Of a stretch of DNA of 64,000 bases, positions 35,642-46,648 are shown in pieces. The notes beneath the pieces were generated by a model. The model was not told the DNA's origin. It did no database searches and saw only the letters and a program-made list of their open reading frames with translations. The first letter of the stretch is position 1; each line of letters opens with the position of its first letter. Source of the DNA: Parvibaculaceae bacterium (GTDB taxonomy: Bacteria > Pseudomonadota > Alphaproteobacteria > Parvibaculales > Parvibaculaceae); the NCBI GenBank assembly GCA_028283765.1, contig JAPWJY010000002.1, positions 186,001 to 250,000 on the forward strand, given 5' to 3'. Position numbers and translations under genes: made by a program.

Positions 35642-37180
35642 ATGAACCTTGTCCGCTCCGCCGCGACCGTAGGCGGCACCACGCTCGTCAGCCGGGTGCT
35701 CGGTTTCGTCCGCGACATGATGGTGGCCGCCGCAATCGGCACCGGCCCCATCGCCGACGCCTTCTTCGTCGCCTTCCGCTTTCCCAACATGTTCCGGGCA
35801 ATCTTTGCCGAAGGCGCGTTCAACTCCGCCTTCGTGCCGCTGTTCGCCAAACATCTGGAAGGAGAGGGCGAGGAGTCCGCCAGACGCTTTGCCGAAGAAG
35901 CCATGTCGGTCCTGCTTGCCGGACTGCTCGTGCTCACCATCCTTGTCGAGATCGGTATGCCCTGGCTGATGTGGCTGTTCGCGCCGGGCTTCGGCGACGA
36001 TCCGCAAAAGCACGCATGGGCCGTGCAGTTCACCCGGGTCAATTTTCCCTATCTGCTGTTCATTTCGCTGACCGCGCTCCAGACCGCTGTGCTGAACTCG
36101 CTCGGGCGCTTCTTCCCCGGCGCGGCCGCGCCTGTGATGCTGAACATCACCATGGTGCTGGCGCTCTTCCTCGTCGTGCCGTTCGCCACCAATCCCGGTC
36201 TTGCGCTTTCATGGGGCGTGACGGCGGCGGGCATGGTGCAATTCGTCTGGCTCGCCATTTCCTGCCACCGGGTGGGGATGAGCCTGCGCCTGCGGATGCC
36301 GCGTCTGACGCCCGATGTGCGCCGCCTGTTCGTGCTTGCGGTGCCGGGCGTGATCGCGGGCGGCGTCGGCCAGGTCAACCTGACGGTCGGCACCATGATC
36401 GCCTCGCTTCAGGCAGGCGCCGTGTCGTGGCTCTATTATGCGGACCGGATTTATCAGTTGCCGCTCGGCGTCATCGGCATCGCCATCGGCGTGGTGCTGC
36501 TGCCGGATCTTTCACGCCGGTTGCGCGCGGGCGATCATGGCGGGGCGAACTGGAGCCTCAACCGGGCGGTCGAAACCTCCATGCTGCTGACGCTGCCCGC
36601 CGCCATGGCGCTGACCATCATTCCCTATGAAATCCTCAAGGTGCTGTTCGAGCGCGGCCAGTTCCTCGATTCAGATGCTCATGCGTCGGCGCTGGCCCTG
36701 CTCATCTATGCCATAGGCCTGCCCGCCTTCGTGCTGAACAAGGTGTTCTCGCCCGCCTTCTTTGCCCGCGAGAACACATCGACGCCGCTCCGCTTCGCCC
36801 TTGTGAGCGTCTCGACGAACATCGCCACGAGTCTCGCCCTGTTTCCGCTCTTCGGCTTTGCCGGCATCGCCTGCGGCACCACCATCGCCTCATGGGTGAA
36901 TGTCGGACAGCTCGGCATCCGGTTGTGGCGGGCCGATCATTTCCAGCCTGACGACAAGCTGAAGAAGCGGCTGCCGATGATCCTGCTCGCATCGGCGGGC
37001 ATGGGGCTTGTCCTGTGGGGAGGGGCTTATGGCCTGCGCCCTTATTTCAGCATGAGCTTCCATGTTTCCGTCTCGGTGCTGACGGGGCTCATCGTGCTCG
37101 GCCTCATCGCCTATGCGCTGCTGTGCCAGATCACCGGCGCGATGCGGTTTCAGGAATTTCGCCACGGCATAAAAAAATAG
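35642..37180 (+). CDS. murJ: Lipid II flippase MurJ
   Basis: A 512-residue MOP-superfamily protein with about 14 hydrophobic segments that moves lipid II across the inner membrane for peptidoglycan synthesis. The N-terminus MNLVRSAATVGGTTLVSRVLGF and the motifs FRFPNMFRAIFAEGAFNSAF and YYADRIYQLPLGVIGIAIGV are diagnostic. In many alphaproteobacteria murJ lies beside trpS and glnD; here it follows fabI and ends at a bidirectional terminator. Confidence 0.96.
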   Translation: MNLVRSAATVGGTTLVSRVLGFVRDMMVAAAIGTGPIADAFFVAFRFPNMFRAIFAEGAFNSAFVPLFAKHLEGEGEESARRFAEEAMSVLLAGLLVLTILVEIGMPWLMWLFAPGFGDDPQKHAWAVQFTRVNFPYLLFISLTALQTAVLNSLGRFFPGAAAPVMLNITMVLALFLVVPFATNPGLALSWGVTAAGMVQFVWLAISCHRVGMSLRLRMPRLTPDVRRLFVLAVPGVIAGGVGQVNLTVGTMIASLQAGAVSWLYYADRIYQLPLGVIGIAIGVVLLPDLSRRLRAGDHGGANWSLNRAVETSMLLTLPAAMALTIIPYEILKVLFERGQFLDSDAHASALALLIYAIGLPAFVLNKVFSPAFFARENTSTPLRFALVSVSTNIATSLALFPLFGFAGIACGTTIASWVNVGQLGIRLWRADHFQPDDKLKKRLPMILLASAGMGLVLWGGAYGLRPYFSMSFHVSVSVLTGLIVLGLIAYALLCQITGAMRFQEFRHGIKK

Positions 37181-37209
37181 GGCGGTTCCGGGGGGAAACG
37201 GAACCGCCC
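37180..37209. terminator. Bidirectional terminator between murJ and katA
   Basis: An 11-bp perfect stem (GGGCGGTTCCG with its complement) and an 8-nt loop. On the minus strand it is followed by TATTTTTTT, making a strong terminator for katA; on the plus strand the T-run is short, so it is weaker for murJ, whose stop codon it overlaps. Confidence 0.9.
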
Positions 37210-37261
37210 TTGCGCCATGGAGATCACCCGGGGGAAGGCGGTTTCTCCGTAGCGGGACCGA

Positions 37262-38731
37262 TCAGATGGAAAGTCCCAGCCGCCTGGCGACGCCCGCGCC
37301 ATAGGCTGGATCCGCCTTCGACAGATGGCCGATCTGGCGGCGCTGGATGAACTCGGGCACCGTGCCCATGGCACCGGCGATCCGGTCCATCAGCCGTTCC
37401 TTTTCACCGGCCGGCAGCAGGCGGAAGAGATCGCCGGCCTGCGTGTAGTCGTCATTGCCTTCGCGATGATTGTAGCGGTCCGCATCGCCATGGATGGCGA
37501 GCGGCGGCTCCTTCACGCCCGGGTCCTCGACCGGCCCGCCGAACGAGTTCGGCTCATAGTTCGGGCCGCCGCCATTGTTGTCATCGAAGCGCATGGCGCC
37601 GTCGCGATGATAGCTATGGACCGGCGCATGAGGCCGGTTGATCGGCAGCGCCTCGGCATTGACGCCGACCCGGTAGCGATGGGCATCCGCATAGGAGAAG
37701 ATGCGGAATTGCAGCATCTTGTCGGGGCTGTGGCTGATGCCCGGCACGATATTGGCGGGCGAGAAGGTCGATTGCTCGACCTCGGCATGATAATTGTCGG
37801 GATTGCGGTTGAGTTCCAGTTGACCGATCTCGATCAGCGGGAAATCGCCATGCGGCCAGACCTTGGTCAGATCGAACGGATTGTAGGGCGTTTTCTCCGC
37901 CTGCTCCTCGGTCATGATCTGTATGAAGACTGTCCATTTCGGGAAGTCGCCGCCTTCGATAGCGTTGTAAAGGTCGCGCTGGTGGGTTTCACGGTCACCC
38001 GCGATCAGCTGGCCCGCTTCCTCATCGGTCAGGTTCGCGATGCCCTGCTGCGTCTTGAAGTGGAACTTGACCCAGACGCGCTTGTTGGCGGCGTCGATGA
38101 AGCTGTAGGTGTGCGAGCCGAAGCCGTGCATGTGCCGGAAGCTCCTGGGGATGCCCCGGTCCGAAAACAGGATCGTGACCTGATGCAGGCTCTCGGGCGA
38201 GAGCGACCAGAAATCCCACATCGCCGTCGGGCTGCGCAGATTGGTGCGCGGATCGCGCTTCTGGGTGTGGATGAAATCGGGAAACTTGAGCGGATCGCGC
38301 ACGAAGAACACCGGCGTGTTGTTGCCCACCAGATCCCAGTTGCCTTCTTCGGTGTAGAACTTCAGCGCCCAGCCGCGCACGTCGCGCTCGGCGTCCGCCG
38401 CGCCGCGCTCGCCCGCCACGGTGGAAAAGCGCAGGAACACGTCGGTCTTCTTGCCGACGGCGGAAAAGAGCTTCGCCTTGGTGTATTTCGTGATGTCATG
38501 GGTGACGGTGAACGTGCCGTGCGCCGCCGACCCCTTGGCGTGCACCACCCGCTCGGGGATGCGCTCGCGATTGAAGTGGCCGTGCTTTTCAAAGAGCTGC
38601 CAGTCCTGCACCAGAAGCGGCCCCCGGGCCCCGGCTGTGATGCTGTTCTGGTTGTCGGGAACCGGAATGCCGGCCGACGTGGTCATGCGCGGCGCTGGCG
38701 GATTCTTCGGATCGCTGGTCTTGTCGCTCAT
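37262..38731 (-). CDS. katA: Catalase (monofunctional, small-subunit)
   Basis: A 489-residue haem catalase. The active-site His is in [19 protein letters not shown] and Asn in [18 protein letters not shown]. The haem-ligand Tyr lies in [14 protein letters not shown], in the order expected for clade 3 enzymes. [19 protein letters not shown] is typical. GGAG precedes the ATG by 7-8 nt. The upstream region holds two ICE-like 17-bp elements and one OxyR-like half, and the gene ends at a strong terminator. Confidence 0.97.
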   Translation of the reverse strand: MSDKTSDPKNPPAPRMTTSAGIPVPDNQNSITAGARGPLLVQDWQLFEKHGHFNRERIPERVVHAKGSAAHGTFTVTHDITKYTKAKLFSAVGKKTDVFLRFSTVAGERGAADAERDVRGWALKFYTEEGNWDLVGNNTPVFFVRDPLKFPDFIHTQKRDPRTNLRSPTAMWDFWSLSPESLHQVTILFSDRGIPRSFRHMHGFGSHTYSFIDAANKRVWVKFHFKTQQGIANLTDEEAGQLIAGDRETHQRDLYNAIEGGDFPKWTVFIQIMTEEQAEKTPYNPFDLTKVWPHGDFPLIEIGQLELNRNPDNYHAEVEQSTFSPANIVPGISHSPDKMLQFRIFSYADAHRYRVGVNAEALPINRPHAPVHSYHRDGAMRFDDNNGGGPNYEPNSFGGPVEDPGVKEPPLAIHGDADRYNHREGNDDYTQAGDLFRLLPAGEKERLMDRIAGAMGTVPEFIQRRQIGHLSKADPAYGAGVARRLGLSI

Positions 38732-38757
38732 GGAAATCTCCGTGCCTGGCGAGTTTC

Positions 38758-38774
38758 TTTAGAATAGCTCTAAC
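38758..38774. promoter_or_regulatory. ICE/Irr-like box proximal to katA
   Basis: TTTAGAATAGCTCTAAC matches the published Irr ICE pattern TTTAGAA-N3-TTCTAAA at 12 of 14 arm positions. It lies 27-43 nt upstream of the katA start, exactly the same distance as the similar site at sodB. The overlapping ATAG-N7-CTAT (38764-38778) also resembles half of an OxyR site. Confidence 0.55.
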
Positions 38775-38805
38775 CTATACATGCAACTCACTTTCAACAA
38801 GCCTC

Positions 38806-38822
38806 TTTAGAATTATTTTAAT
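38806..38822. promoter_or_regulatory. Second ICE-like element upstream of katA
   Basis: TTTAGAATTATTTTAAT keeps a perfect left ICE arm and 5 of 7 positions in the right arm. It starts 48 bp from the first site and shares the repeat TTTAGAAT with it, placing the pair on either side of a likely -35/-10 region. Confidence 0.4.
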
Positions 38823-38945
38823 CTGAGGCGCCGGATAAAACCAGAGCCTTGTCATGCAGGCTTTCACCTGATGACCCCTGAAACTCCATAACGTATCATC
38901 CACCCGGAGACGATGCGGCGCATCGCGGAAGCGGGGACAGCGATC

Positions 38946-39812
38946 ATGAAATGGCAGGATGGGCGTCGCAGCGACAATGTAGAAGGGTCAAGCCCGGGCG
39001 GGCGCGGTGGCGGTGGCATGAGGCTGGGCCTCGGGGGCGTCGCCGCCGTTCTCCTGATCGGCCTCTTGTTCGGCAAGAGCCCCGGCGAGATGCTGAGCCT
39101 GATTTCACAGATCGAGGACCAGTCGCAGCCGGCCTCGTCATCCGGCGGACCACAGCCCGTTCCTCAGAACGAAACCACCGATTTCGTGCGCGCCATCCTG
39201 GGTGAAACCGAGGATGTCTGGGGCGATATTTTCCAGCAGGCGGGCGGGCACTATCAGGCCCCCAAGCTCGTGCTGTTCTCGGGGCAGGTGCAGACCTCCT
39301 GCGGCGGGGCCACGTCGGCCTCCGGGCCGTTCTATTGCCCGGAAGACCGGAAGGTCTATCTCGACACCAGCTTCTTTGACGAGATGAAGACGCAACTGGG
39401 AGGCGGCGGCGATTTCGCCGACGCCTATGTCATCGCCCATGAAGTCGGCCACCATATACAGAACCTGACAGGCACCTTCGCCAAGGTGCAGCAGGCCCGC
39501 CAGCAGGGCTACCGGATGGAGGGGGCCGATGGCCTGTCCGTGCGTCTGGAACTACAGGCCGACTGTTATGCGGGCGTATGGGCCAACCGCGCCCAGGCGC
39601 GGCATCAGTGGCTGGAGGATGGCGACATCGAAACGGCGCTGAAAACCGCAACCGCGATCGGCGACGACAGGTTGCAGAAACAGTCGCGCGGCGAAGTCGT
39701 TCCCGACTCCTTCACCCATGGCACGTCCGGGCAGCGCGTACGCTGGTTCAAGGCGGGATTTAACTCCGGGCAGGTCAGCCGTTGCGACACCTTCTCCGCC
39801 CGGAGGCTCTGA
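38946..39812 (+). CDS. YpfJ-type neutral zinc metallopeptidase family protein
   Basis: A 288-residue protein with one membrane segment near residues 25-43 (RLGLGGVAAVLLIGLLFG) and a zinc-peptidase domain. HEVGHH in AYVIAHEVGHHIQNLTG is the zinc/catalytic motif, and ELQADCYAGVWA supplies the further acidic ligand. The start MKWQDGRRSDNVEGS is the usual family N-terminus. The physiological substrate is unknown. It is divergent from katA and convergent with the NDUFA9-like gene. Confidence 0.92.
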   Translation: MKWQDGRRSDNVEGSSPGGRGGGGMRLGLGGVAAVLLIGLLFGKSPGEMLSLISQIEDQSQPASSSGGPQPVPQNETTDFVRAILGETEDVWGDIFQQAGGHYQAPKLVLFSGQVQTSCGGATSASGPFYCPEDRKVYLDTSFFDEMKTQLGGGGDFADAYVIAHEVGHHIQNLTGTFAKVQQARQQGYRMEGADGLSVRLELQADCYAGVWANRAQARHQWLEDGDIETALKTATAIGDDRLQKQSRGEVVPDSFTHGTSGQRVRWFKAGFNSGQVSRCDTFSARRL

Positions 39813-39821
39813 TCGCGGGCT

Positions 39822-40820
39822 TTACCCCGCGAAACGGTCCTCGAACTGGCCGGTGCGGCGGAAGCGGTAGAGATAGGTCGGCAGCACGGCCTCGGGCGCG
39901 GTCGCCTCGATGCCGAGACCGGCCAATGTGAGGCCCGCCTTTTCAGCCTCCCCGCTCACGACATTATCGGCCTTCAACAAGGAAACCTGATCCGGCGTCA
40001 GCGGCGGATTGGGCAGGAATTGCAAAAAGAAGGCGTTGATTTTCGCCAATATGAAAGGCATTGGCACCAGCGCGCACTTGCGGCCGGTTTCGCGCAATAC
40101 CAACTCCATCAGCTCCCTGAAGCTGTAGGTTTCACGCCCGCCCAGCTCATAGACCTTGCCCGCCGCTTCGGGCTTTACCAGCAGGCGGGCGATGGCTTCC
40201 GCCACATCCTGCACATAGACCGGCTGGAACTTCGTGTGGCCCCCGCCGAGCAGCGGCAGGACCGGGGAAATCCGGGCCAGCGCGGCGAAGCGGTTGAAGA
40301 AGTCGTCTTCAGGACCGAACATGATCGACGGACGCACGATGGTCGCGGACGGAATGGCCTTGAGCACGGCGTCCTCGCCCGCCGCCTTGGAGCGGCCATA
40401 GTCGGAAGGGCTGTCATGGTCCGCGCCGATGGCCGAAACCTGAATGAAATGGCGCACGCCTGCGGCGGCGGCAAGCCGGGCCACGCGGGCGGCGCCGACC
40501 AGATGGACGGCATCGAACCTTTGCGCGCCCGCTTCATGGAGAAGGCCGACAAGGTTGATCACCGCGTCGGCCCCGTTCAGGGCCAGCTTCACCGAGCGCT
40601 CGTCTCGGATATTCGCCTGCACCGGCTGGACCTGACCGACATCCCCCATCGGCCGCAGGAAATGAGCGGCATTGGGGCGGCGGACGGCGACGCGGACCCG
40701 ATAACCCCGCCGGGCCAGAACCTGCACGACATGGCGGCCGGCAAAGCCCGATCCGCCGAACACGACAACAAGGCTGCCCTTTTTCAGGCTGCCTTCATCT
40801 CCCGTCACATCTGCACTCAT
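39822..40820 (-). CDS. NDUFA9-like NAD(P)-binding protein (complex I-associated SDR)
   Basis: A 332-residue atypical SDR related to the mitochondrial complex I subunit NDUFA9. The dinucleotide motif is VVFGGSGFAGRHVVQVLARR, and the altered active-site region SPSDYGRSKAAGED has Y-x3-K. The IVRPSIMFGPEDDFFNRFA and GGGHTKFQPVYVQDVAEAI blocks are typical of this family. It probably acts in quinone/lipid metabolism or complex I assembly. No nuo genes are in the window. Confidence 0.9.
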   Translation of the reverse strand: MSADVTGDEGSLKKGSLVVVFGGSGFAGRHVVQVLARRGYRVRVAVRRPNAAHFLRPMGDVGQVQPVQANIRDERSVKLALNGADAVINLVGLLHEAGAQRFDAVHLVGAARVARLAAAAGVRHFIQVSAIGADHDSPSDYGRSKAAGEDAVLKAIPSATIVRPSIMFGPEDDFFNRFAALARISPVLPLLGGGHTKFQPVYVQDVAEAIARLLVKPEAAGKVYELGGRETYSFRELMELVLRETGRKCALVPMPFILAKINAFFLQFLPNPPLTPDQVSLLKADNVVSGEAEKAGLTLAGLGIEATAPEAVLPTYLYRFRRTGQFEDRFAG

Positions 40821-40875
40821 GGCTCTGAAGCTCTCTCAACAATACAGCCCGATACGGCATGAACCCGCCCGTCTC

Positions 40876-41109
40876 TCAGGCCCTGCGCCGTCTGGCACGG
40901 GCCTTCAGGGTGGAGGCGGCCCAGCCGATCAGGATCCCGATAAAAATCGACAGCAGGATGACCAGAAACAGCGGCAGAACAAGGCTGGTGGCCGCATCCG
41001 CCCGATCCAGCGGGTTGATACTGAGCACAACCTCGTCCCGGTTGGCAATCGCCAACAACACCACGATCAGCGACAAAACAGCTATCAGCGTCCAGCGGAC
41101 ATATTTCAC
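40876..41109 (-). CDS. LapA-domain (DUF1049) membrane protein
   Basis: A 77-residue inner-membrane protein with two hydrophobic segments (WTLIAVLSLIVVLLAIAN and LVLPLFLVILLSIFIGILIG) and a basic tail. It is related to LapA, which with LapB controls LpxC turnover and LPS levels in Enterobacteria. It lies just after ihfB, an arrangement widespread in Proteobacteria. Confidence 0.88.
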   Translation of the reverse strand: MKYVRWTLIAVLSLIVVLLAIANRDEVVLSINPLDRADAATSLVLPLFLVILLSIFIGILIGWAASTLKARARRRRA

Positions 41110-41142
41110 CGCGCGCCCTCCCTACCGGCAAGCCGGGGTGAA

Positions 41143-41469
41143 TTATGCCTCGTCATCCCCGAAATCATCCTCGTCCTCGCCGGGATCGGTGCCGCCGTTG
41201 AGGCGCTCGCGCAGTTCCTTGCCGGTCTTGAAGAAGGGAACGAATTTCTCCTCCACCTGCACGGGCGCGCCGGTGCGCGGATTGCGGCCGGTGCGCGCCG
41301 GACGGCGCTTGACCGAGAACGCGCCAAACCCCCGCAACTCCACACGGTCGCCGCGCGCCAGAGCCGTCGTGATTTCATCGAAGATCGTGCTGACGATGCG
41401 CTCGATGTCGCGCTGGTAGAGATGTGGATTAGCCTCCGAGAGAAGGCTCACCAGTTCGGATTTTATCAT
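41143..41469 (-). CDS. ihfB: Integration host factor subunit beta
   Basis: A 108-residue HU/IHF-fold DNA-bending protein. [21 protein letters not shown] opens the protein; [20 protein letters not shown] and [12 protein letters not shown] form the DNA-intercalating arm. It has an acidic C-terminal tail ([12 protein letters not shown]). It pairs with IhfA (not in the window). Downstream of rpsA and sppA, upstream of lapA. Confidence 0.96.
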   Translation of the reverse strand: MIKSELVSLLSEANPHLYQRDIERIVSTIFDEITTALARGDRVELRGFGAFSVKRRPARTGRNPRTGAPVQVEEKFVPFFKTGKELRERLNGGTDPGEDEDDFGDDEA

Positions 41470-41496
41470 GCCTTCAAGCGCCCCTGCCCGCGGACG

Positions 41497-42447
41497 TTAC
41501 CGTATCTCAGGGTGCCAAACGCTTGTCAGCCCGTCAAGGGTAACCCGTTCTGGCGCAAGCGTTTTTCCGGCCAGAGAGGCCATGGCATCAATCCCGATGT
41601 CGGCGATGGAGCCGGTCAGGAGGTCCCTGAGACTCAAACGCGGGGCCGGAAGCTCCTGATCGCGGACGGGAAGGTCCGGTTCAAGCCCGCGGCTTTTCTC
41701 CAGCCAGGCGACCGCCTGTTTCTGGCCGCCGATCTCGTCGACGAGGCCGTTTTTCACCGCCTGCCAGCCGGTATAGACCCGCCCGTCGCCGATCTTCCTG
41801 GCGTCCGCCAACGACATTTTGCGCCGTTCCGCGACCAGCCCGACGAACCAGTCATAGGAAGCGTTGATCATGGTCTGGGTGGCGGCGACCGCCTCGGCGG
41901 GCGGCTCATCGTAACCGTTGGGTTCGGCCTTGAGGGGTGAGGATTTGACCGAGCGCATGTCCACGCCCACCTTTTCCATCAGACCGGTCAGCTGTGTCCA
42001 CTGGAACAGCACGCCGATGGAGCCGGTAATGGTGTTGCCCCGGGCGACGATATGGTCGGCCGAAATGGCCGCGATATAGCCACCAGAGGCCGCCAGCGTG
42101 CCAAGCACGGCGACCACGGGCTTTTTGGCGGCGGCGTCGCGCACCGTCTCATAAAAGGCTTCCGCGCCGGTGGTGGTGCCGCCGGGGCTGTCGATCGCCA
42201 GAATGATGGCCTGCGCCTTGTCGTCCTTCGCCGCTTGCTCGATCAGTTTCTGAAGGTCTGGATCGTCGGCCAGGACGCCATCGACCGGGATGCGCGCGAT
42301 ATAGTCGCCGCCGCCGATGCTGCCGCCTTCCTCACCGAAGACGAGAACCCCGGCCAGCACCAGCGCAACCAGCGCTCCGACCCGCCAGAAGGTGAGGCGG
42401 CGTTTCAGACGGCGGCGGTCGGCAATCACATCGGGATCAAGGGGCAT
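41497..42447 (-). CDS. sppA: Signal peptide peptidase SppA (S49 family)
   Basis: A 316-residue membrane-anchored serine protease that degrades signal peptides. One membrane helix lies near residue 20-40 (VGALVALVLAGVLVFG). ILAIDSPGGTTTGAEAFYE and GTLAASGGYIAAISADHI hold the substrate groove and the nucleophile Ser, with a Lys expected as general base (RSVKSSPLK region). The short single-domain form is typical outside Enterobacteria. It lies between rpsA and ihfB. Confidence 0.94.
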   Translation of the reverse strand: MPLDPDVIADRRRLKRRLTFWRVGALVALVLAGVLVFGEEGGSIGGGDYIARIPVDGVLADDPDLQKLIEQAAKDDKAQAIILAIDSPGGTTTGAEAFYETVRDAAAKKPVVAVLGTLAASGGYIAAISADHIVARGNTITGSIGVLFQWTQLTGLMEKVGVDMRSVKSSPLKAEPNGYDEPPAEAVAATQTMINASYDWFVGLVAERRKMSLADARKIGDGRVYTGWQAVKNGLVDEIGGQKQAVAWLEKSRGLEPDLPVRDQELPAPRLSLRDLLTGSIADIGIDAMASLAGKTLAPERVTLDGLTSVWHPEIR

Positions 42448-42554
42448 GGCGTAAATCCGTATTAAAGAACCCTGGGCCGCGCAATCTAGCGCGGAAGCCG
42501 GGCGCTGTCGCGCTTTAGCGCATTGCCGGTTCCGGCCGCCGGAGCTCCAAACGA

Positions 42555-42582
42555 AACCGGCGGCCCCTTGGGACCGCCGGTT
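42555..42582 (-). terminator. Intrinsic terminator of rpsA
   Basis: A 9-bp perfect stem (AACCGGCGG with its complement) around a 10-nt loop lies about 30 bp past the rpsA stop. On the minus strand it is followed by TTTCGTTT. Confidence 0.8.
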
Positions 42583-42609
42583 GTTCTTTTCGGGAAGAAA
42601 ACAGGAAGA

Positions 42610-44325
42610 TTACTTCTTGTTCTTTTCCGCGTCGCGCAGCGCGGCGCCCAGAATGTCGCCGAGCGAAGCGCCCGAGTCCGACGACCCATACTGAGCCACG
42701 GCCTCTTTTTCTTCAGCGATTTCCAGCGCCTTGACCGAAAGCTGGATCTTGCGCGAGGCGCGATCGAACTGGGTCACGCGGGCATCGATCTTGTCGCCGA
42801 CCGCGAAGCGCTCGGGGCGCTGCTCGGAACGTTCACGCGACAGTTCCGCACGGCGGATGAAGGCGGAGATGCCCTCTTCGCCGACCGAAACCTCAAGACC
42901 GGTTTCCTGGATCGCGGTGATCGTGCAGGTCACAACCGAGCCCTTGCGCAGATCGCCGACATTATCCATCGGATCGGTGCCGAGCTGCTTGATGCCAAGC
43001 GAGATCCGCTCCTTCTCGGTGTCCACGTCGAGCACGATAGCCTTGACGACATCACCCTTGGTGTAGTCGGCAATGGCTTCTTCGCCCGGACGGTTCCAGT
43101 CGAGATCGGAAAGGTGCACCATGCCATCCACATCGGGTTCGAGACCGATGAACAGACCGAATTCGGTGATGTTCTTGATCTCGCCCTCGACGATCGTGCC
43201 GGAGGGGAAGCGTTCGGCGAAGGTCGTCCACGGATTGTCGAGGCACTGCTTGAGACCAAGCGAGATGCGGCGCTTCACCGGATCGACTTCCAGCACCATC
43301 ACTTCGACTTCCTGAGAGGTCGAAACGATCTTGCCGGGGTGCACGTTCTTCTTGGTCCAGCTCATCTCGGAGACATGGACAAGACCTTCAACGCCGGGTT
43401 CAAGCTCCACGAACGCGCCGTAGTCGGTGATGTTCGTGACGCGGCCCTTGTACTTCGCGGTAACGGGGTACTTGGCCTCGACGCCTTCCCACGGATCGGC
43501 TTCGAGCTGCTTCATACCGAGCGAAATGCGCTGGGTGTCCTGGTTCACCTTGATCACGATGACCTTGACGGCCTGTCCGATCGAGAGAACTTCGGAAGGA
43601 TGGTTGACGCGGCGCCAGGCAATGTCGGTCACATGCAGCAGACCGTCGACGCCGCCGAGATCGACGAACGCGCCATAGTCGGTGATGTTCTTGACGATGC
43701 CTTCGAGCACCTGGCCTTCGCGCAGGTTCTCGACGAGTTCCTGACGCTGTTCGGCGCGGGTCTCTTCCAGCACGGCGCGGCGCGACACGACGATGTTGCC
43801 CCGGCGCTTGTCCATTTTCAGGATCTGGAAGGGCTGCGGCATGTTCATGAGAGGGGTCACATCGCGCACGGGGCGGATATCGACCTGGCTGCCCGGAAGG
43901 AAGGCGACGGCGCCGTCGAGGTCGACCGTGAAGCCTCCCTTGACGCGGCCGAAGATCTGGCCTTCGACGCGCTCCTGCTTCTCGAAGGCGACTTCGAGAC
44001 GGATCCAGCTTTCCTCGCGCTTCGCCTTTTCACGCGACAGCACGGCTTCACCGGCAGAATTTTCGATGCGTTCGAGGAAAACCTCGACCGTGTCGCCAAC
44101 CTTGAAATTGGCCGGCTTGCCGGCGGTGGCGAATTCCTTGAGGGGAACGCGGCCTTCGGTCTTGAGGCCGACGTCGATGATGGCAAGGTCGTTCTCGATG
44201 GCAACAATGGTGCCCTTGATGACCGAGCCTTCATGCATCTCGTTTTCGCTGAAGCTCTGGTCGAGCAGAGCCGCGAAGTCTTCGCGCGTGGGGTTGAATG
44301 AGTCACGCGTCAGTTCATTAGCCAA
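42610..44325 (-). CDS. rpsA: 30S ribosomal protein S1
   Basis: A 571-residue S1 with six repeated OB-fold (S1) domains, recognisable from recurrent motifs such as ITDYGAFVDLGGVDGLLHVTD and ITDYGAFVELEPGVEGLVHVSE. S1 helps mRNAs dock on the 30S subunit. The start is TTG (MANELTRDSFNP), with TAAGGAGAAC upstream; no ATG fits better. It sits in the aroA-cmk-rpsA-sppA-ihfB run on the minus strand and ends at a strong terminator. Confidence 0.97.
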   Translation of the reverse strand: MANELTRDSFNPTREDFAALLDQSFSENEMHEGSVIKGTIVAIENDLAIIDVGLKTEGRVPLKEFATAGKPANFKVGDTVEVFLERIENSAGEAVLSREKAKREESWIRLEVAFEKQERVEGQIFGRVKGGFTVDLDGAVAFLPGSQVDIRPVRDVTPLMNMPQPFQILKMDKRRGNIVVSRRAVLEETRAEQRQELVENLREGQVLEGIVKNITDYGAFVDLGGVDGLLHVTDIAWRRVNHPSEVLSIGQAVKVIVIKVNQDTQRISLGMKQLEADPWEGVEAKYPVTAKYKGRVTNITDYGAFVELEPGVEGLVHVSEMSWTKKNVHPGKIVSTSQEVEVMVLEVDPVKRRISLGLKQCLDNPWTTFAERFPSGTIVEGEIKNITEFGLFIGLEPDVDGMVHLSDLDWNRPGEEAIADYTKGDVVKAIVLDVDTEKERISLGIKQLGTDPMDNVGDLRKGSVVTCTITAIQETGLEVSVGEEGISAFIRRAELSRERSEQRPERFAVGDKIDARVTQFDRASRKIQLSVKALEIAEEKEAVAQYGSSDSGASLGDILGAALRDAEKNKK

Positions 44326-44481
44326 TGTTCAGTTCTCCTTAGGTCTCATGTTTTCCGGCCTGCGGTTGGTTCCGCGGGTCTTCCCCCAGGCGTCCCGAAG
44401 GCGCCGGAGGGCAATCAAAAGAGCGTTCAATCAACAGCTTGTGGTCCAATACCGAAAGGGCACGATCCCTTGGGACCGCGC

Positions 44482-45105
44482 CTATTTTCTAGCGCTTTCG
44501 ATGATGCCGACAGCCGTGTCGAACGCCGCTTCTATATCCAAATTACTGGTATCGAGCAAGTAGGCGTCCTCCGCCTGCCTCAGGGGAGCGATGTCGCGGC
44601 TCATGTCGCGCAGGTCGCGTTCCCTGATTTCAGCCAGCACCTCGGCCTCGTCCACGGGGTGGCCGGTCGCGTTCAGCTCCTGCCAGCGCCGGTGGGCGCG
44701 GACCTCCGGGCTTGCCGTCACGAACAGTTTCACATCCGCATCAGGACAGACCACGGTGCCGATATCGCGCCCGTCGAGAACCGCCCCCGGCTTGCGGGCG
44801 GCATAATCGCGCTGAATCTGGAGGATGGCGGCCCGCACCTCGGGCTTGGCCGCGACGATGGAAGCCGCCTGCCCCACCGCCGCCGAGCGGATCTGTCCAT
44901 GCTCGATCCGGTCGACATCGAGCAGTTCAGCCGCCGAAAAGGCCGCCGAGGTGTCGTTGGGGTCGCGGCCCGCTTTCAGCACCTCATTGGCGACCGCCCG
45001 GTAGAGCGAGCCGGTATCGAGATAATGCAACTCATAATGGGCGGCGATCTTGCGGGCCAGGGTGCCCTTGCCGGAGGCTGCGGGTCCGTCGATGGCGATA
45101 ATCAT
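44482..45105 (-). CDS. cmk: Cytidylate kinase
   Basis: A 207-residue (d)CMP kinase. The P-loop is IAIDGPAASGKGTLARKIA, and LDGRDIGTVVCPDADVKLF carries the CMP-binding Arg/Asp. Its position between aroA and rpsA is conserved in Proteobacteria. Confidence 0.97.
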   Translation of the reverse strand: MIIAIDGPAASGKGTLARKIAAHYELHYLDTGSLYRAVANEVLKAGRDPNDTSAAFSAAELLDVDRIEHGQIRSAAVGQAASIVAAKPEVRAAILQIQRDYAARKPGAVLDGRDIGTVVCPDADVKLFVTASPEVRAHRRWQELNATGHPVDEAEVLAEIRERDLRDMSRDIAPLRQAEDAYLLDTSNLDIEAAFDTAVGIIESARK

Positions 45106-45132
45106 CGCGGGCGTTTTCCTTGATCGGAGAGA

Positions 45133-46614
<1,482 letters not shown>

Positions 46615-46648
46615 TTACAAATCACGCGACGTCTGCGGGGAGATCAAA

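Noticed and set aside
42523-44301. A 592-codon open frame on the plus strand opposite rpsA, and similar long frames opposite fabB/fabI (33684-35387), acs (26840-28474) and mic60 (22139-23611)
   Set aside because: They lie exactly antisense to well-conserved genes, have no recognisable domain, and are expected in GC-rich DNA with strong codon bias.
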